A stretch of DNA of 64,000 nucleotides. It comes from Natronosporangium hydrolyticum (GTDB taxonomy: Bacteria; Actinomycetota; Actinomycetes; Mycobacteriales; Micromonosporaceae). The position numbers were made by a program, and so were the translations under genes. The notes under the pieces are model-generated. The model saw only the letters and a program-made list of their open reading frames with translations, was not told the origin of the DNA and made no database searches. The stretch covers positions 2,852,001-2,916,000 of the forward strand of contig NZ_CP070499.1 of assembly GCF_016925615.1 (NCBI RefSeq), in the 5' to 3' direction. Below, in pieces: positions 14,885-32,294 of this stretch. Each line of letters starts with the position of its first letter. Positions within the stretch are counted from its first letter, which is position 1.

Positions 14885-16104
14885 CCAGCGGGGTGACTGC
14901 GCCGCGGGGGTTCCGGGCTGCCGGGGTCGCCGCCGGGCTGAAGTCCGGCGGCGGGCGGGACGTGGCGCTAGTGGTCAACGACGGCCCCGAGTCCGCCGCC
15001 GCTGGCGTCTTCACCCGCAACCGGGTCAAGGCGGCGCCGGTGCGCTGGAGTGAGCAGGTGCTGCGCGGCGGCTCGGTGCGCGCGGTGGTGCTCAACTCGG
15101 GCGGCGCGAACGCCTGTACCGGCCCGGCCGGTTTCCAGGACACCCACGCCACCGCCGAGCACACCGCGACCCAGCTGGCGGTCTTCGGCGCCGGCGAGGT
15201 CGGCGCCGGTGAGGTCGCGGTCTGCTCCACCGGCCTGATCGGGCAGCGGCTGCCGCTGGGGCGGTTGGTCGCCGGGGTGACCGAGGCGGCGGCGCAGCTC
15301 GCCACCACCGGCGCAGCCGCCGCGGCGGAGGCGATCATGACCACCGACACCTGCCCCAAGCAGGTCGCCGTGGCGGTCAGCGGCGACCAGAGCCGGCTGG
15401 TCGAGCCGGCGATCAGCGCCGGCCCAGCCGACTTCACTGTCGGGGGGATGGCCAAGGGCGCCGGCATGCTCGCCCCGGACCTCGCCACCATGCTCTGCGT
15501 GCTGACCACCGACGCGCTCGCCGACCCGGCCGAACTCACCGCCGCGCTCCGCGCCGCGGTCGAGGTGAGCTTCGAGCGGCTCGACTCCGACGGTTGTCTC
15601 TCCACCAACGACACGGTGCTGCTGCTCGCCAGCGGCGCATCCGGGGTCCGCCCGGCGCCGGCGCAGCTGACCTCGGCGGTGACCACCGCCTGCCAGGACC
15701 TGGTGCGGCAGTTGCTCGCCGACGCCGAAGGGGCCACCAAGCAGATCGGGATCACGGTCTCGCAGGCCGCCAGTGAAGCCGAAGCCGTGACGGTGGCTCG
15801 CGCGGTGGCCCGCAGCAACCTAGTCAAGACCGCGGTGTTCGGCAACGACCCGAACTGGGGCCGGATTCTCGCCGCGGTCGGCACCACCGACGCGGCCTTC
15901 GACCCGGATGCCCTGGACGTGGCGGTCAACGGGGTGTGGGTCTGCCGGGCCGGCGCGGCCGCGGCCGAACGCTCCACCGTCGACCTCGGCGGCCCCGAGG
16001 TGAGTATCGAGATCGCGCTGCATGCCGGCGCGGCCGCCGCCACGGTGTGGACCAACGACCTCACTCACGGCTACGTCCACGAGAATTCGGCGTACTCGTC
16101 ATGA
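14881..16104 (+). CDS. argJ: Bifunctional ornithine acetyltransferase / N-acetylglutamate synthase
   Basis: A 407-residue ArgJ that recycles the acetyl group from N-acetylornithine to glutamate and, if bifunctional, also starts the pathway with acetyl-CoA. The self-cleavage site is in [20 protein letters not shown], where the Thr of ATML becomes the new N-terminal nucleophile of the beta chain. The oxyanion Thr-Thr pair lies in the earlier alpha chain, around [10 protein letters not shown]. The C-terminal end [11 protein letters not shown] is the expected ENSAYS motif. No separate argA is visible, so this enzyme probably also primes the pathway. Confidence 0.95.
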   Translation: MTSGVTAPRGFRAAGVAAGLKSGGGRDVALVVNDGPESAAAGVFTRNRVKAAPVRWSEQVLRGGSVRAVVLNSGGANACTGPAGFQDTHATAEHTATQLAVFGAGEVGAGEVAVCSTGLIGQRLPLGRLVAGVTEAAAQLATTGAAAAAEAIMTTDTCPKQVAVAVSGDQSRLVEPAISAGPADFTVGGMAKGAGMLAPDLATMLCVLTTDALADPAELTAALRAAVEVSFERLDSDGCLSTNDTVLLLASGASGVRPAPAQLTSAVTTACQDLVRQLLADAEGATKQIGITVSQAASEAEAVTVARAVARSNLVKTAVFGNDPNWGRILAAVGTTDAAFDPDALDVAVNGVWVCRAGAAAAERSTVDLGGPEVSIEIALHAGAAAATVWTNDLTHGYVHENSAYSS

Positions 16105-16978
16105 GCCCCGATCTGGACCTCGCCCAGCACAAGGCCGCCACTCTGATCGAGGCGTTGCCGTGGCTGGCCCGTTTCCACGGCAGCACCGTCGTCGTCAAGT
16201 ACGGCGGCAACGCCATGATCGACGCGAAGCTGCAGCGGGCCTTCGCCGAAGACCTGGTCTTCCTGCGCTACGTCGGGATCAAGCCGGTGGTGGTGCACGG
16301 GGGCGGGCCGCAGATCAGCTCCATGCTCGACCGGCTCGGGGTGGACAGCGAGTTCCGGGGCGGCCTGCGGGTCACCACCCCGGAGGCGATGGACGTGGTG
16401 GCGATGGTGCTCGTCGGCCAGGTCGGCCGGGAGCTGGTCGGCCTGGTCAACCAGCACGGCCCATTCGCGGTGGGGCTCTCCGGCGAGGACGCACGGCTGT
16501 TCACCGCGGTCCGGCGGACCGCCACCGTCGACGGTGAGTCGGTCGATGTGGGGCAGGTTGGTGATGTGGCGCAGGTGGACACCAGCGCCGTCACCGACCT
16601 GATCGAGGCCGGCCGGATTCCGGTGATCTCCACCGTGGCGCCCGACGCCGACGGGGTGCTGCACAACCTGAACGCCGACACCGCCGCCGCCGCGCTGGCC
16701 GCCGCGTTGTCCGCCCGGAAGCTGGTGGTGCTCACCGACGTGGCCGGCCTCTACGCGGACTGGCCGGACCCGGACACGTTGATCTCGCAACTGACCGCCG
16801 CGGAGCTGGCCGAGCTGCTGCCCCGGCTCTCCGCCGGGATGGTGCCCAAGATGGAGGCCTGTCTCCGGGCGGTGCGCGGCGGCGTCCCCGCGGCCCACGT
16901 CGTCGACGGCCGGGTGCCGCACTCGCTGCTGCTGGAGGTATTCACCTCGGAAGGACTCGGAACCATGGTGATCCCGGC

Positions 16979-16982
<4 letters not shown>
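16101..16982 (+). CDS. argB: Acetylglutamate kinase
   Basis: A 293-residue amino-acid-kinase-fold enzyme phosphorylating N-acetylglutamate. The motifs are [11 protein letters not shown] (phosphate loop), [18 protein letters not shown] (substrate glycine loop), [28 protein letters not shown], and [20 protein letters not shown] with the catalytic Lys. In bacteria using the acetyl-cycle this step is often feedback-inhibited by arginine. The N-terminal helix extension ([20 protein letters not shown]) has the form seen in arginine-sensitive hexameric kinases. The start overlaps the argJ stop. Confidence 0.95.
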
Positions 16983-19669
<2,687 letters not shown>

Positions 19670-19673
<4 letters not shown>

Positions 19674-20884
19674 CTGACCGGGTGATCCTCGCGTACTCAG
19701 GAGGGCTCGACACCTCCGTCGCGATCCCGTACCTCGCCGAACAGACCGGCGCCGAGGTGGTGGCCGTCGCGATCGATGTCGGCCAGGGCGGCGAGGACCT
19801 CGAAGTGATCCGCAAGCGGGCACTGGGCTGCGGCGCGGTGGAGTCCGAGGTGATCGACGCGCGGGCAGAGTACGCCGCCGACTACTGCCTGCCGGCGCTG
19901 CGCGCCAACGCCCTCTACCAGGATCGGTACCCGCTCGTGTCGGCGTTGAGCCGGCCGTTGATCGTGGCGCACCTGGTGGCGGCGGCCCGCCGGCACAACG
20001 GCACCATCGTCGCGCACGGCTGCACCGGCAAGGGCAACGACCAGGTCCGGTTCGAGGTCGGCATCGGCGCCCTCGCCCCCGACCTGCAGGTCATCGCGCC
20101 GGCACGGGACTACGCGTGGACCCGCGACGAGGCGATCGCCTACTGCCAGCAGCGGGATCTCCCGATCGACGTGACGCCGAAATCGCCGTACTCGATCGAT
20201 CAGAACCTCTGGGGACGGGCGGTCGAGACCGGCTTCCTGGAGGACATCTGGAACCCGCCGATCGAGGATCTCTACAGCTACACCAGCGACCCGGCGGCCG
20301 CCCACGACCCGGACGAGGTCGTCATCACCTTCGACCGGGGAAACCCGGTCGCGATCGACGGCGAGACGGTCACCCCGTACGAGGCGATCACGATCCTGAA
20401 CCGCCGCGCCGGAGCGGCCGGAGTCGGTCGGCTGGACATGGTCGAAGACCGGCTGGTCGGGATCAAGAGCCGCGAGGTGTACGAGGCGCCGGGCGCGATC
20501 GCCCTGATCACCGCCCACCAGGAGCTGGAGAACGTCACCGTCGAACGGGACCTGGCCCGGTTCAAGAAGTCGGTCGACCAGCGCTGGGGGGAGCTGGTCT
20601 ACGACGGGCTGTGGTTCTCGCCGCTCAAGCGCTCGCTCGACGCCTTCGTCGACGAGAGTCAGCAGCCGGTCAGCGGTGAGATCCGGCTGACCCTGCATGG
20701 CGGCCGGGCGGTGGTGACCGGCCGGCGCTCCGACGCCTCGCTCTACGACTTCAGCCTGGCCACCTACGACACCGGCGACGCCTTCGACCAGTCGTTGGCC
20801 AAGGGCTTCGTCACCCTCTGGGGGCTGCCGAGCAAGCTCGCCGCCGCCCGCGACGCCCGGACCCTCCCGGGGCCGGCAGAATGA
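19670..20884 (+). CDS. argG: Argininosuccinate synthase
   Basis: A 404-residue ATP-dependent ligase of citrulline and aspartate. The PP-loop is at the N-terminus ([18 protein letters not shown]), followed by [34 protein letters not shown] binds substrate and [20 protein letters not shown] is the conserved central segment. The ATGA overlap with argR indicates translational coupling, so the repressor and this enzyme are made together. Confidence 0.95.
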
Positions 20885-22314
20885 ACGAGGTGAGCACCGA
20901 CGACGTACGCCTGTGGGGTGGCCGGTTCGCCGGCGGCCCGGCGGAGGCGGTGGCGCAGCTGTCGGTCAGCGTGGGCTTCGACTGGCGGCTGGCCCGCCAC
21001 GACCTCGCCGGCTCCCGGGCGCACGCCCGGGTGCTGGCGAGAGCCGGCCTGCTCAGTGAGGCAGAGCTGGCGCAGGTGCTGGACGCGCTGGCTGCTTTGG
21101 GCGAGGAGTGCGCCGCCGGGCGGTTCCGCCCCACCGTGGCCGATGAGGATGTCCACACCGCCCTCGAACGCGGGCTGCTGGAGCGGCTCGGCCCGCTCGG
21201 CGGCAAGCTGCGCGCGGGCCGGTCCCGCAACGACCAGATCGCCACCGACCTGCGGCTCTATCTGCGGGAGGCGGCCCGCGGGCTCGGCGGCCAGCTGGCC
21301 GACCTGGCCGCCGCGCTGACCGAGCAGGCGCACCAGCATCTCCACACCCCGGCGCCGGGGATGACCCATCTGCAGCACGCCCAACCGATCAGCTTCGCCC
21401 ATCAGCTGCTGGCCCACGTCCAGCCGCTGCTGCGGGACCTGGACCGGTTGCGTGACTGGGACGCCCGAGCGGCGATCAGCCCGCTCGGCGCGGGCGCGCT
21501 GGCCGGTTCGTCGCTTCCGCTCGACCCGGAGACGGTCGCCGCCGAACTCGGCTTCACGCAGGCTTGTGCGAACTCGATCGACGCGGTCGCTGACCGGGAC
21601 TTCGTCGCGGAGCTCCTCTTCGTCACCGCGCTGGTCGGGGTGCACCTGTCCCGGCTCGGCGAAGAGGTGGTGCTCTGGACCTCCCAGGAGTTCGGCTGGG
21701 TCGAGCTCGACGACCGGTACGCCACCGGATCATCGATCATGCCGCAGAAAAAGAACGCCGACGTCGCCGAGCTGGCCCGCGGCAAAGCCGGCCGGTTGGT
21801 CGGCGGCCTGGTGGCGGTGCTGACCATGCTCAAAGGGCTGCCGCTCGCCTACGACCGCGACCTGCAGGAAGACAAAGAGCCAGCCTTTGACGCGGTGGAC
21901 ACCCTCGCCCTGGTGCTGCCTGCGTTGACCGGCATGGTCGCGACCATGACGGTCCGGGCCGACCGGCTGGCCGCCGCCGCGCCGATCGGCTACAGCCTCG
22001 CCACCGAAGTGGCCGACTGGTTGGTCCGCCGCGGCGTGCCGTTCCGGGAGGCGCACGAGACCACCGGCCGGCTAGTGGCCTGGTGCGCCGGCCAGGAGCG
22101 AGAGCTCCACGAGGTCACCGACGCCGAGCTGGCCGCGATCGATGAACGACTTACCGCGGAGGTCCGCGAGGTCCTCTCGGTCGACTCCGCGCTCGCGGCC
22201 CGCACCACACCGGGCTCCACCGGCCCCAAGCCGGTGGCCGACCAGCTCGCTGCGGTGCAGGCGGAGCTGGCGAGGTGGCAGGAGTGGACGGCGCAGCCGG
22301 CGACGCCGAGCTGA
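20881..22314 (+). CDS. argH: Argininosuccinate lyase
   Basis: A 477-residue lyase releasing fumarate and arginine, the last step of the pathway. It begins [20 protein letters not shown]. The catalytic loop of the fumarase/aspartase superfamily is [20 protein letters not shown], and [19 protein letters not shown] carries the His that acts as general base or partner. The central helix bundle is intact. Its 3' end overlaps the glycosylase gene by 40 nt, making it the last arg gene but not necessarily the end of the transcript. Confidence 0.95.
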   Translation: MNEVSTDDVRLWGGRFAGGPAEAVAQLSVSVGFDWRLARHDLAGSRAHARVLARAGLLSEAELAQVLDALAALGEECAAGRFRPTVADEDVHTALERGLLERLGPLGGKLRAGRSRNDQIATDLRLYLREAARGLGGQLADLAAALTEQAHQHLHTPAPGMTHLQHAQPISFAHQLLAHVQPLLRDLDRLRDWDARAAISPLGAGALAGSSLPLDPETVAAELGFTQACANSIDAVADRDFVAELLFVTALVGVHLSRLGEEVVLWTSQEFGWVELDDRYATGSSIMPQKKNADVAELARGKAGRLVGGLVAVLTMLKGLPLAYDRDLQEDKEPAFDAVDTLALVLPALTGMVATMTVRADRLAAAAPIGYSLATEVADWLVRRGVPFREAHETTGRLVAWCAGQERELHEVTDAELAAIDERLTAEVREVLSVDSALAARTTPGSTGPKPVADQLAAVQAELARWQEWTAQPATPS

Positions 22315-22925
22315 CCGGCGGGCCACCGGACCGGCTGGCTGAACTGCTGGCCGGCCCGGTAGCCCAGGCGGCGCCAGGGCTGCTCGGCGCCGATCTCACC
22401 GCCCACGGGGTTCGACTGCGAATCACTGAGGTCGAGGCCTACGGCGGGGTCGGCGAAGACCCGGCGTCCCACGCCCACGGTGGGCCGACCCGCCGCAACG
22501 AGGTAATGTTCGGCGCCGCCGGCGGGTTGTACGTCTACTTCACCTACGGAATGCACTGGTGCGCCAACGTGGTGGTCGGCCCGGTCGGGGAGGCGGCTGC
22601 GGTGTTGCTGCGCGCCGGCGAGGTCCGGGAGGGCCACCTGCTCGCCCGCGCTCGCCGGCCGACGGCCCGCACCGACCGGGAGCTGGCCCGCGGACCGGCC
22701 AGGCTTACGGTCGCCCTGGCCATTGACGGTGCCCACAACGGGACCCCGCTGTGGGGTCCCGGTCCGGTGCGGCTGCGGCTACCCGAGCACCCGACCGAGG
22801 CGGTGACCGTCTGTCGTGGCCCGCGAGTCGGTGTGGCCAATGGGCATGAGCGAGCATGGCGGTTCTGGTTGGCCGACGAACCGACGGTCAGTGGGTACCG
22901 GCGCCACGCCCCCCGGCGGCGGTGA
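22275..22925 (+). CDS. mpg: DNA-3-methyladenine glycosylase (AAG/MPG type)
   Basis: A 216-residue base-excision repair enzyme removing alkylated purines. [20 protein letters not shown] leads into [19 protein letters not shown] with the catalytic Glu (EAY), and the intercalating Tyr region is [14 protein letters not shown]. The gene reads in a different frame and overlaps argH by 40 nt, with a GTG start. In M. tuberculosis the homologue likewise precedes tyrS. It converges on the PIN gene with a 4-nt gap. Confidence 0.92.
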   Translation: MAGVDGAAGDAELTGGPPDRLAELLAGPVAQAAPGLLGADLTAHGVRLRITEVEAYGGVGEDPASHAHGGPTRRNEVMFGAAGGLYVYFTYGMHWCANVVVGPVGEAAAVLLRAGEVREGHLLARARRPTARTDRELARGPARLTVALAIDGAHNGTPLWGPGPVRLRLPEHPTEAVTVCRGPRVGVANGHERAWRFWLADEPTVSGYRRHAPRRR

Positions 22926-22929
22926 CCGC

Positions 22930-23313
22930 TTACGCGGGGCGGGCGAGCACGCCGGCCGGCAGCTGCTCGTCGGTGAAGACGATGCAGGGCCCGTCTCCGG
23001 CCAGCGCGAGGTGGGCGGCGTGGGCGGCGCCGGGTCGTCCGGTCTCGGCGATCAACTCGCCCAGCGCTGCCATCTCCCGCGGGTCGTCGCCCACCGGCTC
23101 AAGCACCACCCCGGGGCTGGTGGCGAGCCAGTCGAGCAGATGATGGGTCTCGGCGGGGGTCTGCTGGTAGGCCTCGGCCAGGCAGAGCGCCGGCACCGTG
23201 AGCTGGAAGTCGGGTTCGTCGAGCAGGACCAGCAGCCCGGCGCGTACCCGGTTCGAGGTGCCGTTGGCGTGTCCTACCAGCGCTGGCGTATCGAAGATCC
23301 AGTAGTATCTCAC
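22930..23313 (-). CDS. PIN-domain protein, probable VapC-like toxin
   Basis: A 127-residue PIN-like RNase. The opening strand reads WIFDTPALVGHANG, with the first catalytic Asp. LTVPALCLAEAYQQTPA has the conserved Glu, and the final strands are GAAHAAHLALAGDGPCIVFTD with the Asp near EQLPAGVL. Its start overlaps the antitoxin stop by 4 nt, the classic antitoxin-toxin arrangement. Unlike the PIN gene at 4.5 kb it is complete. It is divergent from the PQQ-like gene and convergent with mpg. Confidence 0.7.
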   Translation of the reverse strand: MRYYWIFDTPALVGHANGTSNRVRAGLLVLLDEPDFQLTVPALCLAEAYQQTPAETHHLLDWLATSPGVVLEPVGDDPREMAALGELIAETGRPGAAHAAHLALAGDGPCIVFTDEQLPAGVLARPA

Positions 23314-23537
23314 GCCGCCTCCTCACCCACGAGCTTGCGGAACTCCCGCAGATCTGCGTCGGTCACCTCGGGATGGCCGGCGGCTTGGCAGGTCGCGAGG
23401 TAGTCCAGGATCGCCTCTCGCCGGACCTGGTGCCGGACCACGTCCACCAGGTAGTCGGTGACCTGTTCTACCTCGCCGGCCTGCATCCGGGTGACCAGGT
23501 CGGCCGGCAGCGACATGGTGAAATCTCGGTCAGCCAT
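23310..23537 (-). CDS. Antitoxin of the PIN module (ribbon-helix-helix-like)
   Basis: A 75-residue protein: MADRDFTMSLPADLVTRMQA, then EVEQVTDYLVDVVRHQVRRE, then DADLREFRKLVGEEAA. The DFTMSLPADLV strand followed by helices resembles a ribbon-helix-helix DNA-binding start, and the acidic C-terminal helix would sit on the toxin. I start it at the ATG at 23537. The open frame runs to 23609, but that part is basic and unlike the family. Confidence 0.6.
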   Translation of the reverse strand: MADRDFTMSLPADLVTRMQAGEVEQVTDYLVDVVRHQVRREAILDYLATCQAAGHPEVTDADLREFRKLVGEEAA

Positions 23538-23709
23538 GGCCCGGTCGTACCCGGTGCCGCGGTCCGCCACACCTGCCCCGAACCGGGCATCCTCCCGGAG
23601 CTCTCGCAACTGGCCCGGGCGCTCCGCCTGGGCGAGGGTGCTCGCGGGTGAGAGGGTTGCCCAGGGCCGCTACCCTTCCGGGTGACTCATACCCTGCTGG
23701 GAGGCGGAT

Positions 23710-25476
23710 GTGGCAACGGGCGGAAGGTCCGCTTCTGGTCCCTGGCTGGGTTGGAGCGGCGGCGCGTGCATCGTCACGGGGCTGGGGTGCGGTGGTTCCG
23801 CTGCGGCAGCCGGCAACCTCTCGGTGCCCCTGGGGGTCGGCCTCGGGGTGTTGACCCTGCTGGCCTTGATGCTCGGCTCGGCGGTTCTGGATTCCTCGAA
23901 GGGCCAGGACCAGGACCAGGACCAGGACCAGGACAGCGACCGCGGCGCAGGCCGAAGCCGGCGGCGGTGGGCGATCGCGGTGGCGGCGATCGCCGCACCG
24001 GTCAGTGGCTACGTCGGCTGGCAGGTGTCGAGTGAGGTCGCTGCCGGCCTGCCTGGGCGTGGGCTGCCTCTTCTGGCATTCGGGCTGGCCCTGGTGGCGC
24101 TCGGCGGCGTCCTGGTCGCGCTGGTACCGAGCTCGGAGGGCCTGCCGGTGCGGCCGGGCGCGCGGCCGGGGCCGTCGATTCGGCCGGTGGCTGCCGCCAT
24201 ATTGGCTGGTGCGCTCTTCAGCGCGGCGCACGGGGTCGCCACGATGGTAGAAGAGGCGCCCGTGGACAGCGCCATCGCAGCGCCGGTCGGGTGGCCCGAG
24301 CCGCCTGCGGCGCCCGAGGCGGTGCGGTGGGAGACCGATGTGCCCGGCGGCCGGATAGGCCGGCCGGAGGATGTCGTGGCGGCCGGTCCTGGGATGGCGG
24401 TGCGGCTCGAAGACGGTGTGGTGGCGCTCGACGGCCAGTCCGGGGAGCCGCGATGGCATCACCGCCGGGTCGGCGCGCGGGCGGTGGCGCTCGGCGGGAG
24501 CCCGAGCGGCGAGTGGGTGACGGTGCTGCTGCGCTCCAGTGACCAGCAGGAGCGGCAGCAGATCGTGAGCTTGTCCGGAGATACGGGTGAGGTCGGGTTC
24601 TCGGCTCCGGCCGAGGACCTGGGCTTCGGTGCGCTGGGGCGGAGCGATCAGTGGCTCGACCGGCGCCTGACCGACCGGGTGCTGCTGACCGCCGACCAGC
24701 GCGGAGAATGGCTCGCCGGGGTCGACCTGGCGGACGGCCACCGTCGCTGGCAATGGCAGTTGCCGCCGGAGTGCAGACTCTCCACCAACGAATCGTGGGT
24801 GGCGTTCGCGTTGGCGGAGACGGTGCTCGTGGGCATGATCTGCGAACTGCCCGAGTCGGATTCCGAGTCATCGACGGTCGCGGCCGAGGTGGTGATGCTG
24901 GCGCTCGATGACCAGACCGGAACCCCTCGATGGCGGCTGTCCCGGACCTTCGAAGGGCACCGCAGCGGCGTTTCGGGCAGCGTTTCCGGCAGCGCCGGGC
25001 TGTGGCCGGGCCACGACGCCTCGGCTGTACGCCTGTCCTGGCGCGCCAGCGGCGATGTTCGTGGTCAGCTGCTGGTCGACGTGGGGACCGGTGAGGTCCT
25101 GCTCGGCGACGACGGTGGGTTGCCGCCCAGGCTGGGGTCGTTCGACTCGACCGCGCTGGTGACCCTGGACGGGTGGGGGGAGTGTGAGTTCACCCGGCAC
25201 CCACTCGACCCGGCGCAGCCCACGTCGGTGGTGGATGCCTGCGATCTGATGAGCACCAGCGACGCGGTCTGGTTCGACGACGCGATGGGCCTGGCCTTCA
25301 CCGGTTATCGCGAGCGACCGCACGAGCTGGTGATCACCTCCTGGGCGGCGCCCGATCGGCGCACCGCAATCGAGTGGGAGTCACGATCCGACGACGGCAG
25401 CCTGTACGTGATCCGTCTGCCCACCGTCACCGTGGCGGTCGTGATGTGGTCGGGCAGGCTGGCCGGGCTCCAGTGA
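23710..25476 (+). CDS. Membrane-anchored PQQ-like beta-propeller protein
   Basis: A 588-residue protein of unknown role. Residues 30-55 (NLSVPLGVGLGVLTLLALML), 85-105 (RWAIAVAAIAAPVSGYVGWQ), 118-140 (LLAFGLALVALGGVLVALV) and 155-175 look like membrane segments. They are followed by a large outer domain rich in the propeller pattern A.DGQSG.PRW, LSGDTGEV, LADGHRRWQW and DDQTGTPRW. This blade motif is typical of PQQ-dependent dehydrogenase or BamB-like repeats, without the quinone-binding residues being evident. A (Gln-Asp)5-type tract lies between the first two membrane segments. The start is a GTG with GGGAGG before it. It may bind or sense something at the cell surface; no enzymatic motif is visible. 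Confidence 0.65.
   Translation: MATGGRSASGPWLGWSGGACIVTGLGCGGSAAAAGNLSVPLGVGLGVLTLLALMLGSAVLDSSKGQDQDQDQDQDSDRGAGRSRRRWAIAVAAIAAPVSGYVGWQVSSEVAAGLPGRGLPLLAFGLALVALGGVLVALVPSSEGLPVRPGARPGPSIRPVAAAILAGALFSAAHGVATMVEEAPVDSAIAAPVGWPEPPAAPEAVRWETDVPGGRIGRPEDVVAAGPGMAVRLEDGVVALDGQSGEPRWHHRRVGARAVALGGSPSGEWVTVLLRSSDQQERQQIVSLSGDTGEVGFSAPAEDLGFGALGRSDQWLDRRLTDRVLLTADQRGEWLAGVDLADGHRRWQWQLPPECRLSTNESWVAFALAETVLVGMICELPESDSESSTVAAEVVMLALDDQTGTPRWRLSRTFEGHRSGVSGSVSGSAGLWPGHDASAVRLSWRASGDVRGQLLVDVGTGEVLLGDDGGLPPRLGSFDSTALVTLDGWGECEFTRHPLDPAQPTSVVDACDLMSTSDAVWFDDAMGLAFTGYRERPHELVITSWAAPDRRTAIEWESRSDDGSLYVIRLPTVTVAVVMWSGRLAGLQ
23905..23934 (+). repeat. Hexanucleotide tandem repeat CAGGAC x5
   Basis: Five perfect copies of CAGGAC lie inside the PQQ-like gene, coding for alternating Gln-Asp between two membrane segments. 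Because the unit is 6 nt, copy-number slippage would lengthen or shorten the linker without shifting the frame. Confidence 0.85.
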
Positions 25477-25527
25477 CGGGCGTGACGCGGTGATGCCGGG
25501 AGTCGGGTGGTAGGAGACAATCGTGCC

Positions 25528-26814
25528 GTGACCCACGTACTCGACGACCTGCAATGGCGCGGCCTGGTCGCGCTCGCCAGTGACCTCGACGCGCTCCGGG
25601 CGGAGCTGTCCCGTGGCCCCGTGACCTACTACGGTGGCTTCGATCCGACCGCCCCCAGCCTGCACGTGGGCAACCTGGTGTTGATCCTGACCCTGCGGCG
25701 GCTGCAGCTGGCGGGCCACCGGCCGCTGGCGCTGGTCGGCGGGGCCACCGGGCTGATCGGGGACCCGAGCGGCAAGAGCGCCGAGCGCATCCTCAACTCC
25801 ACCGAGCAGGTCGGTGAGTGGGTGGAGCGGATCCGCGCGCAGATCGCCCCGTTCCTCGACTTCTCCGGTTCGTACGCTGCCCGGATGGTGAACAACCTGG
25901 ACTGGACGGCGGGGCTCACCGCGATCGAGTTCCTGCGGGAGATCGGCAAGCACTTCCGAGTAAACAAAATGATCGCCAAGGACGCGGTGAGTGCCCGGCT
26001 GCGTTCCGAGGACGGGATCAGCTACACCGAGTTCTCGTACCAGATCCTGCAGGGCATGGACTTTCTGGAGCTGCTCAAGCGGTACGAGTGCCGGTTGCAG
26101 GCCGGCGGTAGTGACCAATGGGGCAATCTCACCGCCGGCTCGGACCTGATCCGGCGGGTCACCGGTGACTCGGTGCACCTGCTCGCGACCCCGCTGGTCA
26201 CCGACGCCCAAGGGCGCAAGCTGGGCAAGTCCAGTGGCGGCGGCGGGTTGTGGCTGGACCCCGAGCTGACCAGCCCGTACGCGTTCTATCAGTACTTCAT
26301 CAACGTTGAGGATGCTCAGGTCGGCAGCCTGCTACGGATCTACACCTTCCTGGAGCGGGCGGAGATCGAGGAGCTGGAGAAGGAGACCGCGCAGCGGCCG
26401 GCGGCCCGCGCGGCGCAGCGTCGCTTGGCCGAGGAGGTGACCCGGCTAGTCCACGGGGAGCGTGAAACCCGGCAGGTGGTCGCGGCCAGCCAGGCGTTGT
26501 TCGGTCGAGGTGAGCTCGATGAGCTAGCGGTCGACACGTTGCGGGCGGCGCTGGTGGAGGCGGGCCTGGTGCAGGTGCCGGCGGGGTCGGACGGGCTGCT
26601 ACCCAGCGCGGCAGAGTTGCTGGTCGCTACCGGCCTTGCAGGGAGCCGGAACCAGGCGCGCCGCACCGTCGCCGAGGGCGGCGCGTACCTCAACAACCAG
26701 CGCATCAGTGACGCCGACGCCCCGGTTTCGACCAGCGAGCTCCGGCACGGGCGGTTCCTCGTGTTGCGGAGGGGGAGGCGGGTGGTCGCCGGTGTGGAGG
26801 GGTTGCTAAGCTAA
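25528..26814 (+). CDS. tyrS: Tyrosyl-tRNA synthetase
   Basis: A 428-residue class-I synthetase charging tRNA-Tyr. The N-terminal fold has TYYGGFDPTAPSLHVGNLV (HIGH-type motif HVGN) and ALVGGATGLIGDPSGKSAER. The tyrosine pocket lies in QAGGSDQWGNLTAGSDLIRR, and the second signature is GRKLGKSSGGG (KMSKS equivalent). An S4-like domain ends the protein (GSRNQARRTVAEGGAYLNNQ). The start is the GTG at 25528, 11 nt after a TAGGAGA ribosome site. No T-box leader is visible. It lies directly upstream of the rRNA operon. Confidence 0.95.
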   Translation: MTHVLDDLQWRGLVALASDLDALRAELSRGPVTYYGGFDPTAPSLHVGNLVLILTLRRLQLAGHRPLALVGGATGLIGDPSGKSAERILNSTEQVGEWVERIRAQIAPFLDFSGSYAARMVNNLDWTAGLTAIEFLREIGKHFRVNKMIAKDAVSARLRSEDGISYTEFSYQILQGMDFLELLKRYECRLQAGGSDQWGNLTAGSDLIRRVTGDSVHLLATPLVTDAQGRKLGKSSGGGGLWLDPELTSPYAFYQYFINVEDAQVGSLLRIYTFLERAEIEELEKETAQRPAARAAQRRLAEEVTRLVHGERETRQVVAASQALFGRGELDELAVDTLRAALVEAGLVQVPAGSDGLLPSAAELLVATGLAGSRNQARRTVAEGGAYLNNQRISDADAPVSTSELRHGRFLVLRRGRRVVAGVEGLLS

Positions 26815-26834
26815 TAACCGTTCCGGTCACGGGG

Positions 26835-26850
26835 CGCCCCGCAAGGGGCG
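26835..26850 (+). terminator. Hairpin after tyrS
   Basis: CGCCCC at 26835-26840 pairs with GGGGCG at 26845-26850 around a GCAA tetraloop, 20 nt after the tyrS stop. There is no long T-run, as is common in actinobacteria. A TAGACT at 26854-26859 just beyond could serve as a first rrn -10 element. Confidence 0.55.
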
Positions 26851-26906
26851 TGCTAGACTAGAACAGGTCTCGCTGAGCGGTGCGCCCGCTCCGGTCCCCC
26901 CGGAGT

Positions 26907-26935
26907 TTGACGGCGCGAAACTGATCAGGTAACGT
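26907..26935 (+). promoter_or_regulatory. rRNA operon promoter
   Basis: TTGACG (26907-26912) and TAACGT (26930-26935) with a 17-nt spacer give a strong sigma-70-type promoter about 150 nt before the mature 16S 5' end. The leader that follows (26936-27087) is less GC-rich and has no ORF; it should contain the 16S processing stem and antitermination signals, which I cannot pin down. Confidence 0.7.
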
Positions 26936-27087
26936 AGACCGAGCCGCCTACAGATCGGGCCCGGAAATCGGGTTTGAAAAGTGGTGTGTGTTTGTTTCTT
27001 GATATCTCGACAGGATGCTTTTGGTGGTCCGCGCCGGACTGTATTTGTCTGGTGGGGATCATGGTGTGTGATTTCTGCCAGGATTTT

Positions 27088-31971
<4,884 letters not shown>

Positions 31972-31988
31972 TATACTTTTCGCTTGTT

Positions 31989-32008
31989 GATGTTTGCATC
32001 CACTATAC
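31989..32008 (+). ncRNA. 23S processing stem, 3' arm
   Basis: GATGTTTGCATCCACTATAC is the partner of 28804-28823. It starts about 18 nt after the mature 23S 3' end. Confidence 0.75.
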
Positions 32009-32042
32009 GATTCTGAGCACACCGGTTTTGGTGTGGATAGGT

Positions 32043-32160
32043 GTTACGGCGGTCATAGCGGCAGGGAAACGCCCGGTTACATTCCGAACCCGGTAGCTAA
32101 GCCTGCCAGCGCCGATGGTACTGCACTGGCGACGGTGTGGGAGAGTAGGACGCCGCCGGA
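32043..32160 (+). rRNA. rrf: 5S ribosomal RNA
   Basis: The gene reads TTACGGCGGTCATAGCGGCA, then CCGGTTACATTCCGAACCCG and GAGAGTAGGACGCCGCCGG. Loops C and E are canonical and the ends pair (GGCGG with CCGCC). Length is about 118 nt. It is followed 11 nt later by a very strong hairpin. Confidence 0.95.
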
Positions 32161-32170
32161 CTTAACGTTG

Positions 32171-32207
32171 GTGGGGGAGGTACCCGGTTTCCGGGTACCT
32201 CCCCCAC
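32171..32207 (+). terminator. rrn operon terminator
   Basis: A perfect 17-bp stem, GTGGGGGAGGTACCCGG at 32171-32187 and its inverse at 32191-32207, around a TTT loop, followed by TTCTTGTG. It ends the rRNA transcript 88 nt before the next gene. Confidence 0.9.
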
Positions 32208-32294
32208 TTCTTGTGTCCCAGGCCCTGGGTGGCCGGTCCGGCAGTCTGCGGCGACCCGGCACCAGGCTGGGCTTCTTCGTGCTGACAGGATGTA

